Assembly: GCA_030407085.1 (NCBI GenBank)
Contig: CM059582.1
Coordinates: 161,254,001-161,318,000, forward strand
Direction of reading: 5' to 3'
DNA length: 64,000 bases
Origin: Trichopria drosophilae
Lineage: Eukaryota > Arthropoda > Insecta > Hymenoptera > Diapriidae
Shown here one piece after another: positions 14,801 to 28,294 of the stretch (position 1 is the stretch's first letter; each line of letters starts with the position of its first letter). A model generated the notes under the pieces. That model was not told the DNA's origin. It saw nothing but the letters and a program-made list of their open reading frames with translations, and searched no databases. Position numbers and translations under genes: made by a program.

Positions 14801-15045
14801 CACGAATAAAATACCTATTTTTATATTTTAATTAGTACATAGTTCTTACTCAATTCACGTCTTGAAAGATAAATAGGCACGTAAATATTTGATGGTCCAC
14901 TTTTTTCTTCTTCTAAGAATTTTGTATTATTTTAAAAATCAGTGATACATAGTTAAAAACTAACATGATTTTTAACGAAAATGTTACGCCTTTTAAACAG
15001 TGTAAATAAGATAATTGTCGAATCATGAGTTTTCATCGTTGTATT
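11827..15045. other. Gene-free AT-rich DNA with decayed repeats
   Basis: Nothing coding is supported. At 12004-12030 'CCATATTGCATCCTCCATCTTG' is a diverged copy of the CCATATTGGATCCGCCATTTT repeat common from 33.9 kb on (its key part is ATTGCATCCTCCATCTTG). Near 12500, 'GAGCCTTAATGGG' resembles the right tip of the TTAA element at 59792-61080, so a decayed copy may lie here. 14280-14750 is extremely AT-rich. Confidence 0.5.
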
Positions 15046-15240
15046 CTAAAAAGGCATAGAAGAAAAGGAAATCTGTTGATGCATCTCTACTAAAAATCGA
15101 AGCGTCTGTAAAATGTCAGCAATGCGTGAAACTAACTGTCTAAAAAGTGTTTGAAATGCGTCCAAATCCACTTTCGGAGGTGTCCCAGAAGGTACCGTTA
15201 TAAGAGTGAATGCAGACATTTTAGGCATCTTCTTCTGCAT
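15046..15240 (-). CDS. Candidate small ORF or first exon, unknown protein
   Basis: A 64-codon minus-strand frame begins with three closely spaced methionines and has unusually balanced composition for this region (LITVPSGTPPKVDLDAFQTL, then an amphipathic leucine-rich stretch before the TAG stop). Upstream on the same strand lies CCCCTCCCCGCAG followed by GTAAGAAAC, which could act as an acceptor or as a donor. I do not recognise the product and see no clear donor inside the frame. It could be a short gene, a 5' exon of a gene ending at 10772, or chance. Confidence 0.25.
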   Translation of the reverse strand: MQKKMPKMSAFTLITVPSGTPPKVDLDAFQTLFRQLVSRIADILQTLRFLVEMHQQISFSSMPF

Positions 15241-15254
15241 TGTTTCTTACCTGC

Positions 15255-18200
15255 GGGGAGGGGGACACATTTTCGTATTTATTGTTTTCGAAATTTTTGA
15301 AAATCGTATTTTGCAAAGAAAGGAACGCAGACATGAAAACAAAAGATGCTTATGTTGCATGCTTGGCATGTCTAAATTCACACTTCTGCCGCTTCTATGA
15401 TTAAACGTATCTCAAGCTTAATTGGAGCAGTTAATCCGTTTTATTAGAGCATTCGCATCTAGGAAACCGCTTAACCGAATGTTTTAAAATGTCTTACTAG
15501 CTACATTATTAGTTGCAATACTTTTCGAAAATTAAATAAAACATGTATTTAAATTCTACAAATATTCCGAAAATCTATGGAGATGAAGTTGGGACCGATT
15601 TGAAAATTGCAGAAATGTACTAAAAATTATGAGAAATATACTAACAATAAGAAGGCAAGAAAAACAAGGCTTTCTCAATTTAGTGCTAAGGAAAGAAACT
15701 TTTGGTGATTATTAGTTATTATTCAGTTTTCAATCACGTTTAATTTTCAATAGTCAATATTCAGTTTGAATAATAAATATTCGACTAGTTGTAAAGTTTT
15801 ATATTACACACAAATGTCCGTAAAAAATGACTTTCTTTAAATGTCTTACAATTGACGGATCAAACCAATAAAAAATTATTATTTTTGTTTATTCGGAAAT
15901 ATAGTTTCCTTTATAACTCTTATTTGAAATATAAAAAATTGTCTGCACGATTGTGACACTTTTATTTATTTTGTACGTGAAAATTGATTAATAAATATTT
16001 TAATACAGTCTAAATAGATTATTTATTTTCCATATTAAATTAACAGAATGCATCCATTATTTGATGACACTTATAACCCAAAATTGATATTGCATATTAA
16101 GGGCAATTATCTCAATTTTAAATTAATGTGTTCATTTAATTCACTGTCTTTAAAACAAGTGAGCACACGCTAACTGTAATTTATTAGATTAAGACTTAAC
16201 TGCAATACTAAATGTAATTCTAGTGGGGACTTACTTTCTAATTGCAATTAGCGTTCAAAAATTATAAAATTATTTAATTTGATTAGTTAATACTTATTAT
16301 ATTAAGTAAGTTTATTTCGAATTTCAATTAATTCTTGATTGTTGCTATATAAAAAGTATCCCAAATCAAATTGTATGCTTGGGACCATAATAAATAAATT
16401 ATATGAAAATCGAATTTTTCAAATTCTAAATAATGTCAAGGAATCTCTATAAGCAGTACGATCAATTCGATAAGTTAAGATCATCAGTTTACATAAGCAC
16501 GTAACTTCCTGTATTTATTTATTTTGTTTACGGACAAACGAATTGTTTGTATCTGACTGGTGTTTTATTGTTCCGCTGTTCGTAACACTACCTTTGTATA
16601 AATTGAAAACATGTTTTTACATAATTTCATGATTGCGTTTTCGAATGATCACTCTTTGCTTTTTAACTAAACGAAATCACATCGTATGGGTACGCTACTA
16701 AATGAGCGTGGACTTGAAAAATCAATAAAACGAATCCGAATAAGATATCTACACGCGTATTTAACCTACTTCGTTGAACCGTGTTTATATTGGGGGTTTT
16801 AAACGATTTTTTATTATAAATAATAGTAGTTCTTTGTGGTTATTAAAGAATTAATATACTCAGAAGTAAATGATTCTGAATTGAAAGAATTGCAAAACAA
16901 AATGACCTAAACAATATTTTTCGCCTACATTTCGATTGTGTTTAAAACATGTTTAAACCTTTTCAGTCGTAAAATTTTCCAAAATATTTTGAAGTTGATG
17001 ATATCAGATAAAGTTGATTATTATTACAAAATATCCATTACAAATAATTACAGAACGTTTGCGAAAAAATCACTGAAATCATTTCTTAAAACTTTCAGTA
17101 AAAATAGTTAATATCCTCAACTTCAAAAAATGTTGGCATTATTAAGGACAATGTCTGTTATACTATCAAAATATTATTACGCATGTACCATTGCCTAAAT
17201 AAGCTAGAAATAGTAATAAAGTTGAAAAATTGGGTATTGGATGAATTACACTTCAACGAGTTCATAGCGACTAACTATAAACTTAATTTATAATTTTCAA
17301 ATATGGATTTCATTTTTAGAAGTTATTTTTTGTTACACAGTTAGTCCAACTTACTACCAAACTTTCCTCGGTAACCTCTTATCTTAATCGATTTTAACAC
17401 CGATGGAATGAAATAATTGTGTATAAATAGCAATTAAACTTGCATATATTGAAATGTTGACAAAGGACTCTTTTACTTTAAAAAACTGCATGTAATATGT
17501 TAGAAAAGAATAGACTGCGGTGCTTTTGAATACTCAGTGATCATAATTTATTTGTGTGGTCATAAGTTATTCTTGTCAAATGGCGCAACTTTATACAACT
17601 TTGTCGGACTTTAGGGTAGAAAATACTTCTAACATTTTCATGTTCATAACTATTATTAATTCACATTACGTAATCAATGGTAAAAGTTACGAATGCATAA
17701 TAATATACAATAATAGCTTCAACTAATACTTTAATCGAGACAATTGCAACAATTATTTGAGAATTAAATAAAACACGCTACTATGACAATTATTATGCGA
17801 TTAAAAACTGTATTTATTAGATTTTTTCAGTGTTTTGTGTGTTTGTACACTTTTGTAAGTAAGAAAAATTGACCAATAATCGTGACCAATAAAAAGTCTC
17901 TACTTATCTTTTATCCGGCATTTTGAATTCGCCACTTTGTTTATTGAATGATTTCATAGTTTATACGTATTTTACGTATATTACTTTTATATATGCGGTA
18001 CAAAAATTATGTCAATGTTATAAATAACCGTGATAGTTACTTCTTTATACCTAAATTGTATTATATCTAAATAGGTTGATTATTTTTTACAGGATCATAA
18101 ATATACGTATACATATTTTGCATAATCTATATGCCATTTTGTTAATACAACGATTGTTTAGTTCCCACATACTTAGAAACAATGAAAGATGTTTGGCTTG

Positions 18201-19934
18201 ATTGAATAGTGGTTTTGTACTTAGCCATGTGACTTAGCAATGTTAAATACGTACAATAGAAGAACAATCTCGATTGTTACTAATTTTTTTATTGTGGTAT
18301 CTTCAGAAATATATCATCTTCCGAGAAAGCTTAGTACAATTATTATTGGGTCCACTAATTACGTACATTAGAGTGCGCGCGGCTTGAGAGAATATTTTTA
18401 AAATTTGAATCAAATGAGAGAAAGCAAGGTAAAAAAAGACGTCTTAAACTGAAAAATCTCGGCGTTAATGGATTAAGTTGCATACATAAACAAATTTTTT
18501 CAATTATTTGTTCAGCTTTATTGTGTGTATAACAAATGAATAGCAAAGAATTGTGTCGGTTTATGTTTGCATTTTATATTATGTGACGAATTGAAAGAAA
18601 AAATAGGTTATAAAAACAACACGAGCAAATATGAATTATCTTTTTCAGTGCACAAAAATGATCTGAATGCGATAAAAGTCACTCAGATTTGTAAATAGAA
18701 AATGGTCAAAACATTATATAATTCTCTGGTACCCGTAGCAAAAACTAACCCTTTTTTTGGTTGCCACGTGTCGTAATATACTATTTATTCATAGCTGATA
18801 CTAGCTGGCTATTTGGTCTGATGGAATATTTCAATTCTCAATGAATATGCAAGAACTGAACTTAAAGTTAAATGTTAGAAAATGTATCATTAGGTATTAT
18901 TTAATTTTAATTATTGTTAATCTATCGATATCCGGATAAAAAAAACATTAACAAAATGATTAGGTTGCTGATTACGAATTCGATGTTCAAAATAGCGGAA
19001 CTAATAAATAGACAATGTAATTCAAAAATTTGAAGTCGCTATAGGTTGATCAATTTTTGAAAATTGTCTGCCGTATTGGATCCACCACTATAATCATCAA
19101 TAATTACATTGGATTCGTAACCAACGACCACGAAAACATAAGTAACAATAATTAAAAGTATATGGTAATTACCGAACTTCTTCGGAATTGAATTAATCAT
19201 AAAAAGTGACGTTTTTAAGCGTTTGTTAATTTGTTTCTAATAACAACAAAAATAAAATTACTAAAAGTACGTTAAAAAATATAAACGTTTATCTCATTGA
19301 AATGGAAAAAAAGAATATTAATTATCAATAGGAAAATATGACCAAAATAAGAAGGGAGGTAGCAATGCTAATAGCCATCAATTTTTTACAGTTTTTAATT
19401 GTATAAAATAAAAAATAATTTCGATGATTCAACATGTTTCAAAATCTTGAGTTAAAGACTTTCAGCCTCGCCTACTAAACAGAAATGAATTAGAAAATCC
19501 AACATAATAATGAAAATAAGTACTAAATTTATGAACCATTCTCGTTTTCTATTTCATGAAATAATTTCTACTAAATAAAATGTGAACAATGTAAAAAAAA
19601 CATTATTTGCAATTTTCTTTCTTGCTTAAAAAATATAAAAAATGCTCCTCTACGCCCAAAGATACAAATAGTTAAATTTCGATGTTTTCGTTTTATATTA
19701 AAAAAAAGTTGGAATTGAATTTTTGACCATCTGAATGATTAAGTTTCTTTATTTTTGCATTAGATTACGAGAGACAAAAAGTACCATAATTATAAAATAT
19801 AATTAATTAATTTCACATTTATTATTCATTAAGTAAATAATAATTGATTTAAATTCAACATTAACCACATTAAGAAACAGAACACGCCATCAATTAAGCA
19901 AAAAATTCCTCATAAGTGCATTATTCATTCATTT
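15255..19934. other. AT-rich intergenic DNA, no gene seen
   Basis: I found no supported exon, RNA gene or well-bounded repeat. The short open frames are isolated and uncharacteristic. At 19071-19090 the sequence contains a diverged 'GTATTGGATCCACCA', related to the dispersed ATTGGATCCGCC motif. Confidence 0.5.
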
Positions 19935-19990
19935 TCACACATCATAATGCGGCCCTGCCTGCGCTGGAGGCATTTGCAGGTTGAACGCTG
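19935..19990 (-). CDS. Candidate small GC-rich terminal exon
   Basis: A short island (about 19943-20010) is visibly GC-rich in an otherwise AT-rich stretch. On the minus strand a possible acceptor (AGTAACAG, after CCCTCCAG slightly further upstream) leads into a frame that ends FNLQMPPAQAGPHYDV and a TGA stop. The local composition jump is what a conserved exon would look like here. It is very short, I cannot name the protein, and no partner exon was found. Confidence 0.2.
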
Positions 19991-20018
19991 CTGTTACTAA
20001 CTGGAGGGTAATTTCTCT

Positions 20019-21063
20019 TTGATTAAAACTAAATTTTGAATAATCGAGTTACAAAGGAATAGCGACATATTAAGTTATAAAAATTAGTGAATGGGACCCA
20101 GTTTTTTGCCATTTACAATTAAAACCCACTTTGTTATTATTGCATATAACTCACGGGTAATCGTGGCGTTAATGATATGTAATCGATAGTCATTATTGTA
20201 TTACAATGGACTTATTATTAATGATTTACCTCGGAGTGTTCATATGCTCATATTCATTATTCCAGAACAATTTTACCGAAATTACTCTACTGTTTTAACG
20301 ATACCGGAAGCATTCAAGTGTACTTCAAAACAATTTGCCAAATAGTTGCATAATAGAAACAATAAACAATTCGCTTTTAAAAAACTTACGTACTAATTGT
20401 AAGTGCATAATGACGCTAATTAAAATAAACCTGGAAACAATAGCGAACAGTACTGGAAAGGTAGGTTTGAGGTTAAATCTATGCATATTGCCGTTCTTCG
20501 ACCGAGTTACCATTTTCTGATTCTAGAAATGTATTACATGGTTTTTGTCCCTTTATTACGTCATCTAGGTATTGATCATCAGCATGAAGGCTCATGGAGC
20601 GATATGTGCATTATTAATTCTCTCCACTATTGGCACATTTGTAATGCAAATCGAAAATATCGCATTTCTACATATTGATTCACAAAATTACTACATATTT
20701 CCAAAAAGAGAGTTGACATTTTTTACAATAATATGATGCGCCAACTAATCTTCAGAGAAAAATAAAGAAGAGTTAATATGTGCCTGAAGTTCCGAACGTT
20801 CATTGAATGGTTGTCTAATAATCGATTGATGATTTACTAACAATATGAGTAACTGAGAGGTCTTGTATATTTGGAACATTGATAAGTAATAATTTTCTAC
20901 CTTATGCGGTTGTAAACAATAAATATAATATTTTTTAAACGCCTACAACAGTAAGTCTGTTCTAAACATTCGTTCATTTAACGTTCCGAACTTCACTTAC
21001 ATGAGTTAACAGGGATAACAAATCTTCTGTCAGGATCAATATTCAAATCTTATTTTTAACAAA
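20019..21063. other. AT-rich DNA, nothing recognised
   Basis: There are overlapping open frames on both strands near 20325-20680, but they lack protein-like composition, splice partners or motifs. I see nothing else here. Confidence 0.5.
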
Positions 21064-21375
21064 CACGGAGAAAAATAATCAGCAAAATCAGCCGAAAAAT
21101 CCGCAGATTCTACCAATTTTATCCTATAGGGACAGCTGTTGGAATTCCGTTAGGAATAGCCGATAATTTCAGCTAAATTTACGGAAAAAGTCCGCAAATT
21201 TAACGGAACAAATCTGCTAATGTAGCGGAAATTTAGAGCTAAGCGCGAATTGAGTAGGGTTAAGGCTACATTAGCGGAATCAAAACAGCTAAAATTGCAT
21301 ATATTTTCGGCAATTCCAGCCGAAAATTTTAGCTGATATGAATCAGCTAATCCAGCGGAGTCATTTTTCTCCGTG
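21064..21375. mobile_element. MITE with CACGGAGAAAAAT ends, 312 bp
   Basis: The termini CACGGAGAAAAAT and ATTTTTCTCCGTG are perfect inverted repeats. The interior continues as an imperfect palindrome of short phrases (AGCTAAAATT, CCGAAAA, CAGCTAA, TAGCGGAA), often repeated several times. There is no coding capacity. The flanks (ACAAA on the left, AAATA on the right) could hold a three-base AAA target duplication. A similar CACGGAGAAAAA tip recurs alone at 30837. Confidence 0.75.
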
Positions 21376-21589
21376 AAATATCAGAATGTAATTTACAATT
21401 GTACATAAGTTGTAACTATTCATACAATTGGGATGGTATATTTTACGACGAAGAACTCCACATTTCAATAGTTGTGACGTTTAGTACCGCATTATGTCAT
21501 AATCTTGTAGTAAATGACCTCATATTACCAAATGGGATAAGTAAAACGGCAAGATAGTAACCCAATACGTACTTACTGAATATCGGAAA

Positions 21590-22640
21590 TGAGTCAGTAC
21601 AGTTAATAATACAGCAAAAGAACTGACTCAGTACTGGTTGCAAGTACCCATACTACACACATCTCTTAAAGAGGTCTTCCATAGTCCAGTCCAAAGATAT
21701 CTCCAAAAAGACCTGCTGAAGAGGTCTTAATTATGATAATCTATAAAACGAGTTCTTAAATGTGTCTTACTTAGGACTTCTTAAAATCGTAATCTCGAAG
21801 AGGTCTTGTGTTTGAGGTCTGAAATCTATCTCGTTTTGGACCATCTCTCTTTTAGTAAAGGTATTCCCATTGAGGTCTGTGTTTATTCCAGAGACACTAG
21901 GTGGGATTGAATCAAAAAATAAGATCGCGCGATATTTACTTCATCAGACCGGTAGATTATAAGCTGCCCTGACCAAATACGTGCCTTTAAGATATTTAGC
22001 CAGTGTTATTACAGTTTTGTATTATTATTGCATGATCCCATTCTATTGAATGTAATCACCATCCAAAATATAAATATTCAAACGGTAAAAAGGAACTTAG
22101 GTAAAAAGTATATAAATTAATAACTAAGGTACCCAATAGAATCTATAATTTTCAGAAATTTGCTTTTCATTTATATTATTTATTTTATGTGTCAAAGCTC
22201 TCAAATAAGACCTCTTTTCTGAGACTTCATATTTGAGAGGTCTTACAAGCACTTAAAATCGACGCATAAGTCTTCTTAAAGATTACTTTAAGAGCTCTTT
22301 CTGATAAGTATTTAAGGTATCTTGCAATTTTTAAGACTTCTGTAAGAGCTCTTTACGATCTCTTTTTGCTGTTTGGGTATGTACCAAATTCGGAACACGG
22401 ATCAAATCAGTATTGACGCCAGCACTATCATCGGTAATAATATCTGACCACCGGAGTACGTTAGAACCGACACAATACTGATTGCCAGTACCATTTTTCA
22501 GGTTTAAATGATTACTGCTGAAATAACTCAGTACTATATTATGGTATTAATTGATTATTGCCGTCACCAACAATACCCAGTATTGATAGGCACGCAACTA
22601 GTACTGGCCTGCTACAGTATTTCTGTATTGTCACTTTCGT
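21590..22640. repeat. Nested repeat block with CAGTACTG and GAGGTCTT motifs
   Basis: The outer parts (about 21590-21650 and 22400-22640) are rich in variants of the palindrome CAGTACTG. The inner part (about 21650-22380) is filled with variants of AGAGGTCTT and AAGACCTCTT in both orientations. It is bounded by GTACCCATA on the left and GGGTATGTAC on the right. This looks like one palindromic element inserted into another. No coding frame is supported. Confidence 0.55.
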
Positions 22641-22649
22641 GTCAAGTAC

Positions 22650-25600
22650 TGGGTTACCGCATTTATTTTTCAAAGAACTTTGTATGTACGCTATAAATTT
22701 CTTGGATTGATAATGCATTGAATGAAAATTCGCTGTGACTGGAATGAAAATGGAGTAAATATGAAAAAGTCCTAGAGAGAGTAACTATTAAAGTTCACTC
22801 CTCTAGAATTCAATGTTACTCTCGTTGGAGTCCATTTTACTTCTTTGGAGTCCTCTATACCAGGTTTCAATCCCTCTGCTAGTGCAACTGTCTTAATGAA
22901 TAAAGGAACCATGCTGTATTGAAGGAACAGAACACTACAAGAAATTTGGGAAAATATATTATGACATATATTTACAAATTTGCTTATTAAAACTATTCTT
23001 CTAAAATCGAACTCAACATATCCAATTCTAACCATTATACATGCTATACTATGAAATATCACAAAAATTCGTCAAGAATTCGGCAAAAATCATCTATTTC
23101 CGAAAATCCTCAGTCGATTAACGATAAAGTTCTTTCGTATTTTTTAGGAGAATCTTTATAGTAATTGGAATTGCATTTACAGAGCCTGATTTTTTAGATA
23201 CTCACTTATCAACTGAGGGTGTTAGAACCCCTTAATCATATGCTTGTGACATTAGCGTTACAATAAATGTATGCTCCCGTTCTGTTATAGAGGCGCAAAA
23301 CACCATTTTGCGCCCTTGATACAAAAATAATTATTTTCATAACTTGTTTTGGATTTATGTACACTTTCGTTTCTTAATATTTTGAGTAAATATTAAGGAG
23401 AAACCCTTTTAGATTCTCCAAGAGGTATAATTTCTGTTCTATTTGAAATAAGATCAAAATTTATATTTTGTTATCACTTATAGGAATTCGTCATTTTCAT
23501 GTAAATTTATCCATAATATTTGATAATTTCAAAAACATTTCAATAATATTTTATCAAAGCACTTATTTGAAATAGAAAAACGTTTAAATTTTGAGTTTTA
23601 TTTATGTTATCATTTTTATTATTTACATTTTACATATGAAAGAATATTACTGATTAAATAAGATAAAAATATGTTAACAGCTGACGAAAAACATTAATGA
23701 AGCCAGATTATTAAAGTGTTTAATCATTTGAGAATGGGTGAAGGGAGTAAAGAAAACATTTTATTTAAGTTGGTTATCACTCATCAATACAGACTATACA
23801 ATACTAATATTCGACAATATCGTATAAAATATTCAGCTCTCTAAACCTCTAAAAGATTTGAAAATAATTAAATTACATTTTTAAAATGTTAAGCTTGAAT
23901 GTGAAAAAAATAATCATAAAAGAACACTATAGCCAAAAACTTTAGAAACAAAAAATACATGTTCTTTATACCGTCGAAAGAATAATTCTAGTAATTTCAT
24001 ACATAGTATAATTCATGTGTGTATTTTACAAATATTTTGAATAAGCATATGCAGCTGCTTCGTTAAAATTATTCATTTAATTTAAAATCCAGGTCATATC
24101 GAAGAAAGGGATTCGTGTTTTGTAAAACAAAAGCGGGAAGTACAATAATTCGCATGCTGATTATATAAAAGGAATTTAATCTAAGTCTCTTATTTTGCTA
24201 AAATTTCTTCACGTGATATTTTTCTATTTTTACTTTATCAAGGCCAAAAATATTGATGTTTGGAAGCAGCACGTAAAATATTTGATAGCAAAATACTATT
24301 GTGACTCGTGTTATTAATTATAAAACAATTAGTACGAACAGATAGATATTCTAATTAGTATTCATCGTGAAATATAGCAGTAAAATGAATGTAAATCACT
24401 GAATTTTGATTGTCTTTTAATTATCATATATCAGGCAAGTATTTTTGACATCTCACATATAAAATTCACAATTCTTTTTTAATTTAAAACTTATGTAGTG
24501 AAGTTTATCGCAAGTTCTCATTTCGAGTGAACATTCACTATTTATTTTGAAAATTTTTGAGTGCATCCTAAATAAATACTTTTATCTTGACCAGAAGATA
24601 ATTCGCAACGTAAACCGCTGCATTTTCTTTCGCTCTTTGGACGATAAGAAGGATTTCGTCAAAATGTATTCATGTGTACATACAAAGACATTATGGAGCT
24701 CCTGCATTTCTAATCCCCCTTAAATACGTTTTTTTTTCGAATTCTCATCAATATAGAAAAGTGGAGTGTATATTCCTAAATTCGGATAAATAATCACAAA
24801 ATAACATAAAATTCTGACCATATGCCACAATATTTCAGCGCTTTATATGCCAATGCCATTTGTTTTTGGAAATACTTAGTTATCAGAATTCGCGTAATCT
24901 ATAGGAACCCTGACAAATCTTTCTGAGATCCCATCTTTTATCTGCATTTACATATTTACTCCGTTCAAAACAACAATGATAAGCAAAAACTGAATGTCTG
25001 TCAGGTACCTCTTTGTGCGTATACAAAAATTGCAATTTTGCATTTAGGAAAGTTTTATTCATCAATTAAGTCGTAATAAATAAATTACAATATATAAGAG
25101 AAATGTACATACTTTTTAATGGTGATTATAGCTGGGAATCGGTCTTTAAACAGAACAGTCATTAGAATAGAATGTTAACGAGTTAATTCCCGGATTTCTT
25201 TAGTATATTAATAGTGTGTCGAAATCTTTGTGCAAAACACAGCAATATTAACAAGGCAATAATAACAATTATTCTATATATAAATGTATTTCGAATGTGA
25301 AAAAAACTTGAAATAAAAAAATGTATAGTATTTGTTTAGTTGAATAAACATATATCTCTACATTGACATTGAAAAAATTGGGCATGTTTTAAAATATAAA
25401 ATAAATATTTCAATCAATATTTTCTTTGCAATGAGGCATTGCAAAATCACGATTTTCGAAATGTTTGGTTTTGAATCTTTTAAAGCTGCTACCAAATTTA
25501 AAAAATGTTTATACTTATATTTGTTTAAAAATACTACAACTTAAGATGTTTAATAGTATATTATATAACAAGAGCATTTTGTCCGTGTCGATAAGTTGCA

Positions 25601-27224
25601 CCCGAAGATTTCGCTGCAGGGCGCAAAATTGAGTTCTACTCCCGGAGTGTTAAAAATTAATTTTTGATAAACGTACTACGAATTAGGACAAAGGGACAAG
25701 GACTTTGTCCTTGTACTACGAATTAATTTTAATTGTTTTTGACGATCTGCAGTTTCAATAATTTAAAAGAAAGAAAAAAATACATTAATTAATCTATATG
25801 AACATTTTTTATTCGAAAAATTAAAAAATCTCAAAAATCTAGTTTTGTTCTGGGGTGACAGATAAATTATATTAGACAATTTTGCTTAGAATGAATTTTC
25901 GAAAAATAGTGAAACGATAATATGTGTCTATATTCGGACAGGTATTTCGTGAATTTTATATACAAAAACAAGTGATAAGCTCTTAACTAACCAGAGCAAT
26001 ATTGGTTTGCGTTATATAACATATGTTTTGCTTGTCAATCATGTATTGTTCCGAATTGGAACTACCTATATATGTCAACTATGATGACATCATTTTATTC
26101 AATGCACCATATCGTATAGGTTGCATATTTCGTATTTTGAAATACTTTGATGCAGTCTTTTATAAATAGGTTGCAGAGTTTTATTAGAGTAATTACATGA
26201 TATAACCACGTACTTTAAATAGAACGATATTCTAATTGAATTCTGTTGTCAGCTGAAACGTGGAAAATTGCGTTATTGGTTATAGAATCTACATGGAAAT
26301 GATTGTAGTGAGATATTCGATAATGGAATTACATACCTATTAAATCGCAACTGAAAGTAATATATTGTAAAAGCTCGTAGGCTTGGTTCTGAATATTAAT
26401 ATTAAATTTTTGTTTACAACTGAGAAAATTATGTTTCAATTTAACAATGTTCTTCCTGTGATAAATCCAGAGTGACAGTTTATTTTTCAATTGAACTTCC
26501 CTTTTTTAAAATATATTAATTATTTTCTAATATAGTAACGACATTGACCAACCTGTGACTTGTTTTTTTATATAAACGTATGGTATAATTCAGAATGGAA
26601 AATGTAAATAAATTTAATAAAAATCGGAAAAGTTTTAGTATACCATTTCTTGAGGATCCGATAAAAAACGTTTGTTAAATAATTTTGCACATAAATCCCC
26701 GAATTCTAATTTTGATGAGGAAATTTTTAATGTCTTAATGTCAAAAAATTTTACAGTAAATTTGAGAAAGAATAGATTTTGGTTTTTTTGAAAAATGTAT
26801 ATACAAAATTGCTTTTTTTCCATAAAAAACATCCGAGTTTGAACATAAAATATGTGTTTATAATCTTCACATAAATAATAAACGTAGCATTAGTATTTGT
26901 ACTAACAAACTATCCAGAGTCTTCGATATGGAAGATTACCAATCGATGATACAAAAGTCTAACTCATTATTCTTGCCAATATTTCGTCATTTTGAATTTT
27001 CCATTCACACAGATTTGTAATCACTAAAACCCTGAATCGATGTTTCCATAAATCAGATATTATAATAGTGAAAAGAAAATGAGCAACTCTGATAATGCTT
27101 GGTGCGAATGACATTCGTTGTATTTCAGAGTTATCTATTTTTGGCAACAATTTATTTTAAATCTAATTGCATAGTTTGTTAATACATATATTAATAACCA
27201 GCCTTTATTATTTTTAAGATGATC
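22650..27224. other. AT-rich intergenic DNA, minor repeats only
   Basis: No gene is supported. The 22772-23062 minus-strand frame overlaps a repeat-like segment with multiple GGAGTCC and AGAGAGTAAC phrases. 23292-23312 is a small hairpin (GGCGCAAAA, loop, TTTTGCGCC). 25673-25725 holds two copies of GTACTACGAATTA around 27 bases that include ACAAGGACTTTGTCCTTGT, itself a hairpin. Confidence 0.5.
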
Positions 27225-27400
27225 AATTTTCTGTTCGAACTAGGATGTTTTCTATGAAAATTTCATTAAAAAACACGATATGTTTAAATAAATTCATTAA
27301 AAAATATAATAATATCTCATTTTTTACTTTTCTTATTGATTGCATCGTGTAGGGAATACCCGAAAACATCTAGAACAACAACGCTAAAAATGACATGAAA
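27225..27400 (+). repeat. Dispersed repeat, copy also at 39680-39913
   Basis: TTTTCTGTTC, then TTTTCTATGAAAA, then CCCGAAAACATCTAGAACAAC occur in the same order and spacing as TTTTCTGTTC, TTTTCTATGAAAA and CCCGAAAACGTCTAGAACAAC at 39680-39830. The second copy ends at a TTAA preceded by CATTAATGGG, so this family may be TTAA-flanked. No coding frame is seen. Confidence 0.55.
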
Positions 27401-28127
27401 TTTAATGTAAGGTCAGTGAGTGCCGACTAATATATTAAATTTAAATATCTTAATGTGCAGGAACATAAGACTTAGATTAATTTTGCATTAGGTTTCATGC
27501 ATAGACAAATTAAATTTACTATACGTGTTTATTAAATTTCAACGCCACTAAAGAATGTACATTTTAAGTGCATATATGCGATTTTCAATGTACATTTGTT
27601 AATATTCAATTACGTGTGCATGAAATTTGCAAAAACATAAAAAATATATTAGACAGATGAATGTACAGGAAACCATCTTTATTTTATAAATTGGGCAATA
27701 ACTAGACACAAATCATTAAATCAGTATTCTGTTACAAAACTCCCTAAATAGTGGATAAAATTAAACGGATTAAACCCGCTGAGAGATATGTGTAACAATC
27801 TTACTATTCAACAAAATTGTTCATTATAATTAATATTTATAATTATTCATTATATATAAAAATGTGGATTGGAGAGGGAAGTGTATGAAATGCAAAATTA
27901 GAGAACTGTTTACAATCCTTAAGGGGGTTCTAAAGTAGTGGGCCGATAAGATAGGAATTTTCACCAAAAACTATAAATGAAAAATGACTGAATCGATTTT
28001 TCAATATTTGGGCTCTGTATGGGCAATTCTAATTACTATAGACGGCATCCTAGATAATGCCAAAGACATTAATTGAGAACTGACCGAGAATTTTCGGAAA
28101 TAAGTAATTGTTATTTAGTGGTGTTAA

Positions 28128-28203
28128 CTACAATCATAACAATAACAGTAATGATAATGATGCTGATAATAAAGATGATGATAAGGATGACGAAGATGAT
28201 GAC
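28128..28203. repeat. GAT/AAT-rich simple repeat
   Basis: This is a degenerate trinucleotide run (ATAATGATGCTGATAATAAA followed by GATGATGATAAGGATGAC). The open frames on both strands across it come from the simple repeat and are not counted as genes. Confidence 0.8.
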
Positions 28204-28294
28204 CATTATGTTTATATTAAAACTGATGAATGAAGAACCCATGTTGAATATAAAAATCATGCAAAATAATTTTTTCCTAATAATAGTTACTCTT

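Noticed and set aside
22772..23062. 96-codon minus-strand frame
   Set aside because: It contains repeated GGAGTCC and AGAGAGTAAC phrases and shows no recognisable protein motif or splice partner.
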